A model generated the notes under the pieces. That model did no database searches and was not told where the DNA came from. It saw only the letters and a program-made list of their open reading frames with translations. The translations under genes and the position numbers were made by a program. A stretch of DNA of 64,000 nt from Berberis thunbergii (lineage: Eukaryota > Streptophyta > Magnoliopsida > Ranunculales > Berberidaceae): the NCBI GenBank assembly GCA_003290165.1, contig QNQO01002073.1, positions 1 through 64,000 on the forward strand. Reading direction: 5' to 3'. Of the stretch, positions 48,562-59,989 are shown one piece after another. The first letter of the stretch is position 1, and each line of letters starts with the position of its first letter.

Positions 48562-49929
48562 TGTTGGAACAAGATTGAAACAACGAAAATTTACTTTTAG
48601 GTCCTACTTTTTCACAAAATAGACAATTTAAATACCATAGTTGATGTAATGGCTAATTTGTGCCTAATTTTATACTTTTATGACTAACAAGGACTATTTT
48701 ATTAACCCAGGTTAACCCATAAAGTTATATGACATATTTACACTCCTAAACAAATAGAAAACTTAATTTTATAGTTTTATGACCACAAGGACTACAAAAA
48801 AAAAACCTACGTTAATTGTCATTGAACGACTATTTTAGTTACTTTTTGTTATTGACCAACAAGGATTATAGAAAAAAATTGCGTTAATTGTTATTGACCA
48901 ATTTTAATTACTCTTTGTTAGTTTTATTGATCAACAAGGACTACAGGAAAAAAAATAAAGAAAAAAACATTAGCATGTTCACTGACCTGAAAATAATGGA
49001 CATTATATGATAAATCTTAATTTTATTCTGGTCAATGAACAGATTAACGTTTTTTATGGTCCTTGTTAAAATTGTTGTTTAATAGAAATTAACGTAGTTT
49101 TTTTTAGTAGTCCTTATTGGTCAATAAAACTAAAGAGTAACCAAAATTGGTCACTAAAAATTAACGTAGGTTTTTTTTTCCTATAGTCCTTGTTGGTCAA
49201 TAACAAATCGTAACTAAAATTGTCGTTCAATAACAATTTTATATTATAAATCATAATTTTTCATGTGATAAATCCTAATCTTTTTAAAGTCAATGAACAT
49301 GCTAATGATTTTTTTTCTATAGTCTTTGTTGATCAATAAAACTAACAAAGAGTAACTAAAATTGGTCAACAACAATTAACGTATATTTTTTTTATAGTCA
49401 TTGTTGGTCAATAACAAAGAGTGACTAAAATTGTCGTTCCATAACTATTAACGTAGTTTTTTTTTCTTGTAGTCCTTGCTACTCATAAAATTATAAATTT
49501 AGGTTTTCTATTTGTTTAGTGGGTAAATATGTCATATAACCTTATGGGTTAACCTGGGTTAATAAAAGAGTCATTGTTAGTCATAAAAGTATAAAATTAG
49601 GCACAAACTAGTCGTTACATCAACTATGGTATCTAAATTGTCTATTTTGTGAACAAGTATGCCCTAAAAGTCATTTTCCATTGAAACAAAGCACACAAGT
49701 AAGAAAGGAATATAAGAGGACTTCACAACTCAATTGGATGTTTTTTACATTGAAACATAACTTAGAGTACATGACTATATATACTACTCAAAAGAGCAAT
49801 CTAGAGACGCTTTTCATCAATCGCACTTTTACAAATCAAAAGATACATTTTCATTTTTCACAGTTTTCAGTTACCACTGAACATTTAGTAGTAAATTGGC
49901 CATATCTTTCTCAATACAAATTCAATTGA
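48562..49929 (-). mobile_element. Copia 5' LTR (interrupted)
   Basis: Begins at 48562 (TGTTGGAAC on the plus strand), is interrupted by the foldback element 48583-49679 and resumes at 49680. Contains a TATA-like TATATAGTC (complement of GACTATATA, 49772-49780). It is cut again at about 49930 by LINE copy F; the outer end was not located. Confidence 0.6.
48583..49679. mobile_element. Foldback (Mutator-like) element with 9-bp TSD
   Basis: A 1097-bp palindromic element. The left arm CTTTTAGGTCCTACTTTTTC, ACAAAATAGACAATTTAAAT pairs with the right arm ending ATTTAAATTGTC-like ATCTAAATTGTCTATTTTGT, GCCCTAAAAGTCATTTTCC. Homology continues inward through TTAACCCAGGTTAACCCATA / TTATGGGTTAACCTGGGTTA and repeated GTCCTTGTTGGTCAATAA motifs. 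Flanked by ATTGAAACA on both sides (48574-48582, 49680-49688). Long inverted repeats plus a 9-bp duplication fit a Mutator-type foldback element. No ORF. Confidence 0.88.
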
Positions 49930-51898
49930 TCCAGGGAGTCTTGTAGGCGCTGGTAGGTGTTTCCATGGAGGCGACACTGCCAGCCAAGAGGGCTGTCCCT
50001 GCGGCTGGCAAGGAGGATGATGGTTCTTCTCGGCCCACCTTTGCACAAGTTCTTGGGAAAGCGATGAAAGATGCACTTGATGATAAGCCGGCGGATTCCA
50101 CGACCTTTAGAAAATATGAAAATCCGGCTTTGAGGCTATCCGATTCTGATGTCGCAAGAGGTGAGTCCCATGTCTCTAATCATATTGTTGTTATGAAATT
50201 CTCAAGCTTCAGGCCATCGCTAGATTCAATAAGAGATTCTATTCATCGATCTTGGGGGATATCAGGAGAGTTCATAATGGGTCATTGATCCTAGACATGT
50301 GATGGTTTATTTACAATCTGAAGATAAAGTCAAGAAAGTGTTATCAAAAGACTCATTTACGATTCGGGGAGTTAGATATAAAATGTTTCATTGGCATCCA
50401 GGTTTTAGCTTACGGGCGGATCCGGAGTTGGCACCATTATGGGTAGAACTCCCTAATCTTCCTTTCTCCTTTTTTCTCCCGGCAATCATGAAGGCGATTG
50501 GAGATTCCTTCGGTAAATTTCTTCGGATAGATGATGGCACAAGATACTTTGCCCGCCCAAAGGTCGCACGAATGTGTGTTGAGATGGAAGTCTCTAAACC
50601 TCTCCCACACAAGATTTGGCTTGAGAGCCCCAAATATGGAGGGTATTGGCAAAAACTTGAATATCTAGGTTTCAAATATTTTGACCTTTGCTCCCTGATT
50701 GGGCATGAGAAGGATTACTGTAGAAAATTGGTTGGAAAGAAGTGGGAGCAACCTACATCTGCTGGAGAACCCTATAAAGATTTTAAATCCCTCGACAAGG
50801 CCAAGCTAAGACAAACTCTGGGGGAAGAAAAGCAACACCAACATGTGCCAACGCAAATGTATGTTCCTGTGGCCAAAAAAGCGATGAAAACTAATGGAAA
50901 TATAGGAACTAGCGGAGCTAACAACTCTCAAGGAGTCGAGATTACTAGTGCTATTGCCAAAGAAACTAAGGAGAGAACAAAGGAAACCGTATTTGACAAT
51001 GTGATTTCATCAAACCAATACGGGGTCCTTGTGGAAGAAGCTTCGGACGACATTGGGAAGGGTGATGATGTTGAAGTAATAAACTCCAAACATTAGTGCT
51101 AGATTGAGGGCCATCATACCAAAGTAAATAACTCTGCAATTGAAAACACACAAGATGTTTTAAGAGATGCCGGCTACACAATGAGCGAAATCAAAATGAC
51201 TATGTTGAAGCAAAATTGTGATGATATTGATGGTAACCAAAATTGTGATGCAGTTAAATTGGCTCAAGGATCTGCGACTGCAGCCCCGCTGTGGATCGTT
51301 CCTTTTGTGGGGGATAGCTGCTCAAACAACACTCAAGAAGGCAGAAAATCAGAATGTGCAATTAACAGTTTTATTCCAGCTGAAACAGAGGAGCAGTAGG
51401 TGCAAACGCTTGCTGAAACATAGCAGCATCAGGCAAAACATGGGACAGCTCTTGCTACTCCCAGGGTGCTACAGACAACAGGAAACATTCAGCGAATGGG
51501 GGCTGATTTGACCTCCTCTGAATCCAGGTTTAAGTTAGCACAGGGTACGCTAGTTTCAAAGGCACAAAAGCCGGAAAATTGCACAATTTCGATGACGAAA
51601 CAGAGCGCGATAGAACAGATTGATCAGCTGGTGGGTGATCCAGAAATTGGGCTGCTGCATGATCAGGTGAAAGATGCAACTGCGTCAAAGATTCAGGAAC
51701 AGAGAGAGGGCCATAGGTCAGACCATGACGCGGTATCGGACAATGATTCCGACGCTAACATGTCTTCGAACAATATAATTGATCTAGGGTACCTGTCGGG
51801 TGGTGTCAAGAATAAAGGCAAAAAGAAAAGCTCTAAACCTAGACCAGTGGTGGGGTCTCGGAGGATGACGAGAAATATGCCTACCCCAGGTGTTAGTA
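49930..51898 (+). pseudogene. LINE copy F 5' UTR and ORF1
   Basis: ORF1 starts at ATG 49965 (MEATLPAKRAVPAAGKEDDG), giving VVMKFSSFRPSLDSIRDSIH. A small deletion near 50285 shifts the frame, which continues from 50299: VKKVLSKDSFTIRGVRYKMF, HPGFSLRADPELAPLWVELP and zinc knuckle YFDLCSLIGHEKDYC, whose first Cys is Phe. Stops at 51094 and 51397 interrupt the tail, which reaches KKKSSKPRPVVGSRRMTRN by 51909 and overlaps the ORF2 start at 51899. Start chosen because DUF4283 homology follows in frame. Confidence 0.9.
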
Positions 51899-54800
51899 AT
51901 GATAGATAACATCATGTTTTGGAATGCACGGGGAGTTGGTAACCGGGCGACCCGATGTAGACTAAAAAAGATGGTTAAATAACACAATGTCAAGCTACTT
52001 GCTATTGCGGAACCTATGATTCCTTCTTCTAGATACATGGAGGTTGCAAGTAAGGTGAGCTTGCCTTGTTTTGCAAGGAATGAAGAGTATGGCGGCAAAA
52101 TTTGGCTCTTCTGGGATAATAACTTAAAAGTAAAGGTCCTGCTATGCACGAATCAATTAATGCATTGTAAGATTCATATTCTCTTTTCCAATACCGTTTT
52201 CTTCATTTCTTTTGTATATGCAAAGTGTTCAATTCAGGAGCGACGAAGTTTGTGGGAAGACATGGAACACATTGTAATGGGTTTAAATGAATCATGGATC
52301 ATTGGTGGAAATTTTAATGTGATTGTTGATGGTGGAGAAAAACTAGGGGAACGCCCCCCAAATCCTTTGGCGATGGCAGAATTTTTCAGCTGTATCTCAA
52401 GTTGTGGGCTTTCTGATTGTGGGTTTGAAGGACCTAAATACACATGGTGTAACAATCAAAGAGGGGAGGACAGAACATGGGCTAGGTTGGATCGTTTTTT
52501 GGGGAATGCTGACTGGATTTCAGTAATGCAGCATGCTCGGGTTGATCATTTACTTAGAGTTTGTTCGGATCATGCACCTATGTTACTTTTTTTGCCAATG
52601 TCACAAACGGCAGGTATGTCTCCTTTCAGATTTCAAAGTATGTGGTTAACTCATGAAGGGTTCTTAGGGTTTGTGGACAGAATTTGGAACGCGGCTGGAG
52701 AATCCAATGGGGCTATGTATAGTGTGGCTTCCAAACTGAAGCGCCTTCGCGGAGACTTAAAGATATGGAATAAAGAAATTTTTTGTAATATTTTCAGCAC
52801 TATTAGAAGGTTGGAAGATGAAATCGAAAGACTTGAATTTAGTCTAATGCATGGCTGGGATCCAAGTGATATGACTAATTTGAACAAATGTCAGGCTGAA
52901 CTCAAACAGGCACTGGTGAGAGAAGAAATTTACTGGAAACAAAAATCAGGTGAAAAGGAATTTAAGGAAGGAGATGCTTGTACTAAATTCTTTTTTGCCT
53001 CAGTCAAGGCCAAACAGAAAAAAAGAGCGATTACCAAAATTCATGATATATCGGGGAACTTAATTACGGATCCGAAATCTATTATTTTGGAAGCAAATAA
53101 TTTTTTCGGATCCTTGCTGTCATCGGGAGAGCACAGAGATGATCCAGAACTCATGGATTGCATTCCGAGGCTGATACAAGAGGATGGTTGTGAATTACTC
53201 ATGCAGATGCCTTAGTTAGAGGAAGTCAGGAAAGCAGTCTTCAGTATTCCCCATGATAGTGCCCCGGCCCCAGACGGCTTCACAGCTGGATTCTTTCAGA
53301 ACTATTGGAATATTATTGGGATGGACATATGGGCAGCTGCGAAGGAATTTTTTGCTTGCCACGCGATGCCAAGTACCTTTTCTTCCAATTTTTTGGCTCT
53401 TATTCCTAAAATTGAAGAACATGTCTCTTAATCTGATTTTAGGCCTATTAGTCTTTGCAACGTGATATATAAAATTTTCAGCAAAATTCTTAGTCCGAGA
53501 TTGGCCAAGCTTCTCCCTCATATTATCTCTCTAGAGCAAGGGGCCTTTGTTCAAGGAAGGCTCATTTCAGAAAACATAGGGTTGGCACAAGAACTAATGA
53601 GAGAGATTGGGAAAAAGGTTAATGGAAATAATACAATATTTAAATTGGATATGGAAAAGGCGTATGACAGAATTGAATGGGGATACCTCTTGCAAGTTTT
53701 GCGCCGATTCGGATTTAATCACAGAATATGTCATCTGATTTCTAATTGCATTACACATTGCGGGTTCTCGGTGTTGATGCAAGGCAGGTATGACGGCTAT
53801 TTTAAATCAACAAGGGGTCTTCGTCAAGGGACCCTCTCTCCCCTCTTCTCTTTGTCATTGCGGCAGAAGTACTAAGCAGATGGCTCTCTCTGGCCTTTCA
53901 TAGAGGAGAAATTGGCTTTTATCATATTCCCAGGATGGCCACACCGATCACCCACCTTTTGTATGCTGATGATTCATTGATCTTCTTGAATGGTAGGAAA
54001 AAGTCCATTGAAGGCTGTATGCAGTTCTTGGATAGATATTGTCAGGTTTCAAGCGAGAAAGTTAATATTGCAAAAAGTTCATTCATGATTGATGAGAAAG
54101 CTCGTGCAGACAGAATAATTTCAATCAAACAGTGGACAGGTTTTGTCTACAAGCAATCCCCTGTTTACCTACCTTGGTGTCCCCATTTATCAAGGGAGAT
54201 GCAGAATTTCTTTTTTTGAAACCTTAATCAATAAAATCCAGCAGAGAATTCAGGGTTGGAAAGCCAGACTTTTGTCGCCAGGAGGTAGATTGACATTGAT
54301 AAGACATGTCTTACTGTCAATACCTATTTATTCCATAGCAGCTACAGCTGTCCCTAATAAGGACCTGCAATCCATTCAGAAATTGATTGCAGATTTCTTT
54401 TGGGGAGATCATGAAGGGCGACACAAGCGGAAGTGAATAGCTTGGAATAAAATCACTATTCCAAAGGAGGAGGGTGGTCTAGGTATTCGAAGCTTAGATG
54501 TGATCATTAGAGCTTTTCGAATAAAGTCGCTTTGGAACCTAATAACCTCCAATTCTTTATGGGCAAATTTTCTAAGGCGTAAGTACATGCAAGTTGGGGT
54601 TCCAATCAGAAAGAAAGAAATTAAAGTCGGGGCGTCTCCGTTTATAAAAGAATTGTTGGTGAATAAGGATGTTATAATTGAAAACTCCACGTGGCGGATC
54701 TCTAAAGGCACCGTTAGCTTCTTCGAAGAACCATGGGCTAAGAATGAAATTTTCAGTAAAAATGAGGAGATGGGGATGAATGACTCTTGGCCTTCTCTCA

Positions 54801-56044
54801 GGAAAATGCATAGGGAGAATTTCAGGCGGCTAAGCTCGGATATGCAAAGCAAAACTCAAGAGCTTTACAAGACAATTGTGAAAGGCGAAGTCGGTGATCG
54901 AGATGCCAGAATTTGGATACCGAGTAATAATGGCGAGTTCACGATTAGCTCAGTATGTAAAATTCTTTGTGGTAGGGGGACACAAGATGATTTTTGGAAT
55001 TGGATTTGGCATCCTTTATTGCCTTCTAAAATCTCTATTTTCATATGGAAAATAATTAGAAGGGCATTACCTATTGATGGTGAAATTAGAAGAATTGGCT
55101 TCCAACTTAAGTCTAAACGTAGTTGTTGCTTACAACCTGGGGAGGAAACGATGAAACACCTTTTCTTGGAAAGCGATTTAGCTAGAAGGGTGTGGGGACA
55201 TTTTGATTTGGTGTTTGATATGCACATTCACAGACCAGTTGAAGTTTATACTATGCTTAAGGCGTGGTTTAGGAAAGCGAAGAAATCTTCGTTATCAGGG
55301 ACCCTCATCCACGTCACCCTACTTTTCATCCTATGGGAAATCTGGATCAAGAGAAACAAAAAACTTTTTTAAGGAAAAGAGTTTTCATCAAGCTATGTGA
55401 TTATGAAAGTTCATTTCTGGATTAAATGTGTGGCCAAATTCTTTATTCCTAAAATTAAGGACCATAACGGGGCTTTGCTCAATAGGTTAGGCATACAGGA
55501 AAAGATTGTTATAGTATCTCCTCCTCGAGTGCTTTATTGGGTTTTTCCTCCTACAGAATGGTATGCGCTAAATGTTGATGGCTCATGTATGGAAAATAAC
55601 ACTACTGGAGGTGTGGTCATTAGAAATGACGAGGGCAAATTTGTAGCGGCTAGACAGTGTATTTTTGGTGAAGGCTCAAATAACTCCGCTGAGATGAGGG
55701 CCTTACTTGAAGGTTTGAGACTTTGTATTGATCTAGGATTGCGAAGTTGTGTGATCCAAACGGATTCTAGATTGGTCAAACAGTGGATATTAAATGAAGC
55801 TAGTATTCCCTGGTCTCTTAGTAACTGGTGGAAGGAAATTAGAGACACGAGTAAGGCATTGACGTGGTATTGTATACACGTGTACAGGGAAACTAATTCA
55901 GTGGCGGATTCTTTGGCTAGACGGGCGCAAGTGGAACAAATGACAAGGGATTATTCTTGGGACTCGTTGCCTAAACGAATAAAATCCTTAATTATTCTTG
56001 ATAAGAAGAAGACGGCATATTTAAGACGCACAGATGCTAAATGA
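51899..56044 (+). pseudogene. LINE copy F ORF2: endonuclease, RT, zf-RVT, RNase H
   Basis: ORF2 from MIDNIMFWNARGVGN. Endonuclease: LLAIAEPMIPSSR, WIIGGNFNVIVDGGEKLG (the catalytic GDFN Asp is Asn) and CSDHAPMLLF. RT: DSAPAPDGFTAGFF, FRPISLCNVIYKIFSKIL, KLDMEKAYDRIEW, STRGLRQG, then a one-base loss near 53830; LLYADDSLIFL is in frame 1 until about 54180, after which frame 2 resumes. Then zf-RVT (PSKISIFIWKIIRRALPIDG) and an RNase H with all four acidic positions seen (LNVDGS, NSAEMRALLEG, IQTDSRLV, NSVADSLA). Stops at 51978, 53213, about 53430, 54434 and 55370. Nearly full length but dead. Confidence 0.93.
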
Positions 56045-57005
56045 ACTTGTAAATCTAGGCTTGTATCGCTCGGGGATGGATTTACTGCAAGGGAATGGGG
56101 ACTGCAGGTGGCATGCTCTGCAATGGCTAGAACGGACTGCCGCTGGAACTGGACTATTGTTGGAACTGGGACAGAGTATCCAATCTGCTCTCTGTTCCAG
56201 TTTTTAGGTGCGCTCTCTGCTAGTTTTCTTGCCTCGTTTTGGCGATCTCTGTGAGACTGTGGTAGCAGAGATCAGGGCTGAAACAGTGAATTCAGGGATG
56301 CACATTTCGGTGCATTGCACGATGTCTCTGGATTGTGGCAAGAGTGCTCTGTTTTTACAGAGCACTCTGCATAATTGCTGCCTGTTTTGCACATATTTTG
56401 CTGCCTGGTTTTTTGTAAGTTGCAAGTTTTACACTTTGCAATTTGCAATCTGTTAATGTTAGATGTTGCTCAAGCTGCTTTTGTTAATGTTAGATGTTGC
56501 AAGTTCAAGCTACTTCTGGAGATGTTGCTCAAAAAAAAAAAAAAAGTGTTCTCTGCTGTGAAGCTTTTCCAAGACGGTGTGGAGCTGGCTGGATTGCTGG
56601 AACAAAGTGCAAATTGTTGCAAAACAGAGTGCTCTCTGCTGCAAAACAGAGTGCTTTCTGCCTCCTGCTGCTTCTGTTCTGACAGTGCGTGCTCGTAGGT
56701 GATTTGCAATGTTGCAAATTGACAATGGCGTTAATCTGATGCTAGTGAGACTTAGAGAATGGTTGACGCATTATGTTCATTTAGTGCTAGCATGTTTTTA
56801 GCTATACAATATGAAGTTGAATGTGTACGAGTTATGAGAGTTTTTTCGATTGATTTTAATGATGTATTTTCATTGGTTTCATTCTCGGGTAAAGTCGTCA
56901 TGTACCCCCGACATGTGTAACATAATTTTTTCCTAGTAATAAAGGTATGGCATCCCATAGCTACCCCTCCCCACTGGAGGTTTATTAAAAAAAAAAAAAA
57001 AAAAA
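56045..57005 (+). mobile_element. LINE copy F 3' UTR and poly-A tail
   Basis: A 3' UTR rich in CAGAGTGCTCTCTGCTGCAAA-type repeats (56590-56680), then the conserved tail: GGTAAAGTCGTCATGTACCC, TAGTAATAAAGGTATGGCAT and CTCCCCACTGGAGGTTTATT with an A-run to 57005. The AATAAAGG motif could act as a polyadenylation signal. Confidence 0.88.
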
Positions 57006-57552
57006 TCTTTGGAAACTAAACAAACAAAATTTTTATTTGATATATTGTAAGCTAAATTCGGATAACTGTAGCCGCTTCAAATTCTGGTCAAAAACTTACT
57101 TAATAATGTCAAGTTTAATTTTCAACACTTTTCTATTTTAAATTTACTTCTTTAACTATTCTGATTTTCATATTCTAACTTTCATATTCTTGTATTTTTC
57201 TTCTTGTAGAGGTGATAGTCAGTGCAAGCCCTACATATTCCGGATTATTTGGTAAAATATTTGTTGATTATTACAGTGGACATAATAGTTCTCTTTTATA
57301 ATTTTGTGATGAGCATATAATCCAGTCCCTCTCCATGGAGCAGGTGATCTGGAATCTAAACTCATGAAAATAATTGTTTGACCCTTTATAGGGGCATTTC
57401 TTTGGTATGCCTACTCATGATGCTCTTATTAATAACTCCACTCCTTTGATTCAACTTACACAAAGAGAGAGAAATTAATTAGTGCTAAATGGTGCACAAT
57501 TCATCAACAGATGGACTACATAATCTCCAAGAATTCCGGACCCGTATAGTCT
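57006..57552. other. No gene seen
   Basis: AT-rich sequence after the LINE tail. It may include the rest of the copia LTR, but no matching end was found. Confidence 0.35.
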
Positions 57553-57771
57553 CTATTTCACAGTCCTGCATTTACTGATGCAAGTTGCTGCACAGGTAGT
57601 AACCCCTCCATTTCCGCATGTCGCTCCACACTTACTCGTGCATCTTTTTCTGGCGGGGGAAAGGGCCATAAGTTGGCCATGGTCGCCCGAATTTGCTTCG
57701 GCCTCAAATAGCTGCACAGTGGCGAGGAGGACAATGAAGACAACGAGAAAACCTAGTATTTGCTTTCCCAT
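57553..57771 (-). CDS. Small secreted cysteine-rich peptide (72 aa)
   Basis: Intact single-exon ORF. Residues 1-26 (MGKQILGFLVVFIVLLATVQ, LFEAEA) form a typical signal peptide with cleavage likely after AEA. The mature part is about 46 residues with six cysteines spaced C-x3-C-x3-C-x7-C-x3-C-x3-C (KRCTSKCGATCGNGG, TTCAATCISKC), which suggests three disulfides. A TATA-like TATAAAT (complement of 57835-57841) lies about 64 bp upstream of the ATG. I do not recognise the exact family; a plant defence or signalling peptide is the likely type, by inference from size, secretion signal and cysteine pattern. No stop or frameshift; the region differs from the flanking transposons. Confidence 0.72.
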   Translation of the reverse strand: MGKQILGFLVVFIVLLATVQLFEAEANSGDHGQLMALSPARKRCTSKCGATCGNGGVTTCAATCISKCRTVK

Positions 57772-57834
57772 GTCTTCACCTTATTATTATATTTATTAAT
57801 CCCCTTAATTTGGTGGTATTAAACATAATACCGT

Positions 57835-57841
57835 ATTTATA
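57835..57841 (-). promoter_or_regulatory. TATA-like box for the cysteine-rich peptide gene
   Basis: The complement reads TATAAAT within GTATAAATACGG, about 64 bp before the start codon at 57771, a normal distance for a plant TATA box with a short 5' UTR. Confidence 0.55.
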
Positions 57842-58340
57842 CATAATGGAAAACCTAAGTTAAGGGAAATATAAAAAAAGTCAGACACGAATGCGTCAAT
57901 CGTTGAATGGTAAGCCCTAAAAAACAGCAACAATAAGGAAGATTCATTACCATCCACGTGTATTATATACAATGTAATTGGGTTTATTACCATCCAATTG
58001 TCGCTCAACTCTAAACTTAGAAATGTACAATGCAAAACTTACAGATTTGGTCCATGTATATGGATTCTCGCTAATGAAAATCCCCCCAAGTGAGGCAAGT
58101 ATAAATCTAAATTTGTTGTATGCCCTAGCTAGGTAATCAAATCTAAGCTTGAGTAGTTTTTTTTTCTGCATGTATTCAGTATCCTCACAGCCTTAACAAC
58201 AACGACAACAATATAATAATAATAATAATAATAATGACATTGACTTAGGTGTCTAATTTCTAATAAGTGAAAAAAAATTCTAAATGTCGAGGAAATGAAC
58301 GAGGAAACCAGCGAGGGAAGTGAGGTGGAGGGGATGCAGG
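57842..58340. other. Promoter-side spacer with (ATA)n microsatellite, no gene
   Basis: AT-rich. An (AAT)8-like run lies at 58211-58236. Minus-strand ORFs here are short and unrecognised. Confidence 0.4.
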
Positions 58341-59690
58341 CAGGCACGGAGCCACGTAGGGGCGAGTGGGGGCACTTGCCCCCACTGACTTTTTGAGAAA
58401 TTTTTTTTTTTTTTTTAATTTTTTTTTTATTATGTATACCCCAAATCCCTAAAAGTGGCTATGGGGACTCAGCTTATCTGCCTTTGATACCCATTGAGAA
58501 GATTGCGAAGGTCTTTGACCGTAAAGAGGCTGCCACTGGGCCCGCTGTTGAGATGGCACCCATCGAGGTGGCGCAGTGAGCATCCGTTCGATTTGGTTTC
58601 GATAGTAGTAGTAACGATGATGTATATTGAATCGCTTTAACTAGTAATGTTAGTGTTTCAGTTTGGTTGATGTCACAAATTTTGTTTTGGCCTGCATGAT
58701 ATGGTTGGTTTGATTAATTTATGTATGCAGGTTTGTGGACAGGCACGGATTCAGGTGGGGCAAGTTTGCCCCCACTTACTTTTGAGATTTTTTTTTTCTA
58801 ATAATTTATTTGTCTCCCAATTAGTTTTTAATTTGCTCTTCTTTATATCAAATTCAAACTCTACTTTTAGAGTTAGAGATAGAGGTTAAATCCCTCAAAT
58901 CTCTCAAAGAACAGAAATTCTAGCGGACCTGGGAAACTAGCGTGGTTTCCCTGCCTGCCCCCCCTCTTTAAACACATACTCCAAAAATGTGTTTTAAAGA
59001 GGGGGGCAAAAATGTATTTTCGCCCCCCAGGCTGGTTTCCCAAGCCAGCTAGAATTGCTCCTCAAAGAAACCAAAATCCACAGTTTCTTCTTCACACTCC
59101 ATCGATTGGATAAGATGAGGGAAACCCCTATATTTCATCATCTTCAAAGATCTATAACTATTGAGTTATTTGAGCTCATCTTCACAAGATTCAGTAGGAT
59201 CCAAACCACCTTATTCTTCTTCTTCTAGGTACCAGGTGCCTTCATTAATCACTGTGTTGGTCATCTCCACAAAAAAATCGTAAGCAACTCAATCTCTTCC
59301 TCCTTTTCTTCATGTAGTAGTAATCAACGATTCAAACCCTTCTCTTCTGTTGTGTTTCTATAAGTAGTAATCATCTTCAATGACTGTCTTTGTTGTACTC
59401 CCCTTTTTGCTATAGTAGTAATCAATGAATATAGTAGTAATTCTACAGGGCCTGGGTCCCCCTGCTTGGTTTGCTGCCTGGGGGCAAAAATACACTTTTG
59501 CCCCCCTCTTTAACAACCTTTTCCAAAAAGGTTGTTAACCCCAGGCAGCAACCTCGCCGATTTTTCCAAGCCAGGAAGAATTTCGGATTTAAAAAAAAAT
59601 TCATGTTAAAGTAACTAATTTTTATATTATATTTAATTAATTATGACATCACTCCGCCCCCCCTCAACAAAAATCCTGGCTCCGTCACTG
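58341..59690. mobile_element. hAT-like element with 8-bp TSD and captured terminal exon
   Basis: A 1350-bp element starting CAGGCACGGAGCCACGTAGG and ending CTGGCTCCGTCACTG (complement CAGTGACGGAGCCAG), flanked by GATGCAGG (58333-58340, 59691-59698). A second left-end-like sequence, CAGGCACGGATTCAGGTGGG, starts at 58740, so two related copies may be nested. Two internal hairpins (58925-59060, 59450-59575) built on CCCCCCTCTTTAA..TTAAAGAGGGGGG-like arms lie in the right half. A host-like exon is at 58459-58580. No transposase. Confidence 0.78.
58459..58580 (+). pseudogene. Captured 3'-terminal exon of an unrecognised gene
   Basis: An open stretch reads DSAYLPLIPIEKIAKVFDRK then EAATGPAVEMAPIEVAQ and a TGA stop, followed by a 3' UTR-like sequence. 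The wording looks like a genuine, conserved protein C-terminus, but I cannot assign the family. It lies between two copies of the hAT-like left end. Confidence 0.5.
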
Positions 59691-59989
59691 GATGCAGGCC
59701 ATTGTTTTTTGCGCGCGCATCCCGAAGGGAGTGAACGGTTCACTCCCCCTCCACCTCACTTCCCTTGCTGGTTTCCTCGCTCATTTCCTCGCCATGTAGA
59801 ATAACTCTAAGTGAAAACATGAACATGAAAGTAATAAAAATAAATAAATAAATAATAAACAAATAAAAAATAAATAAAAACAAGAAAACATACACACACT
59901 GAGAAAATGGATGTAATGCACATTAGAAAACACAACTCCTCCGCTGAACAACTTTTTAAGACATTATTATTATTATTGCTATTTTACTT

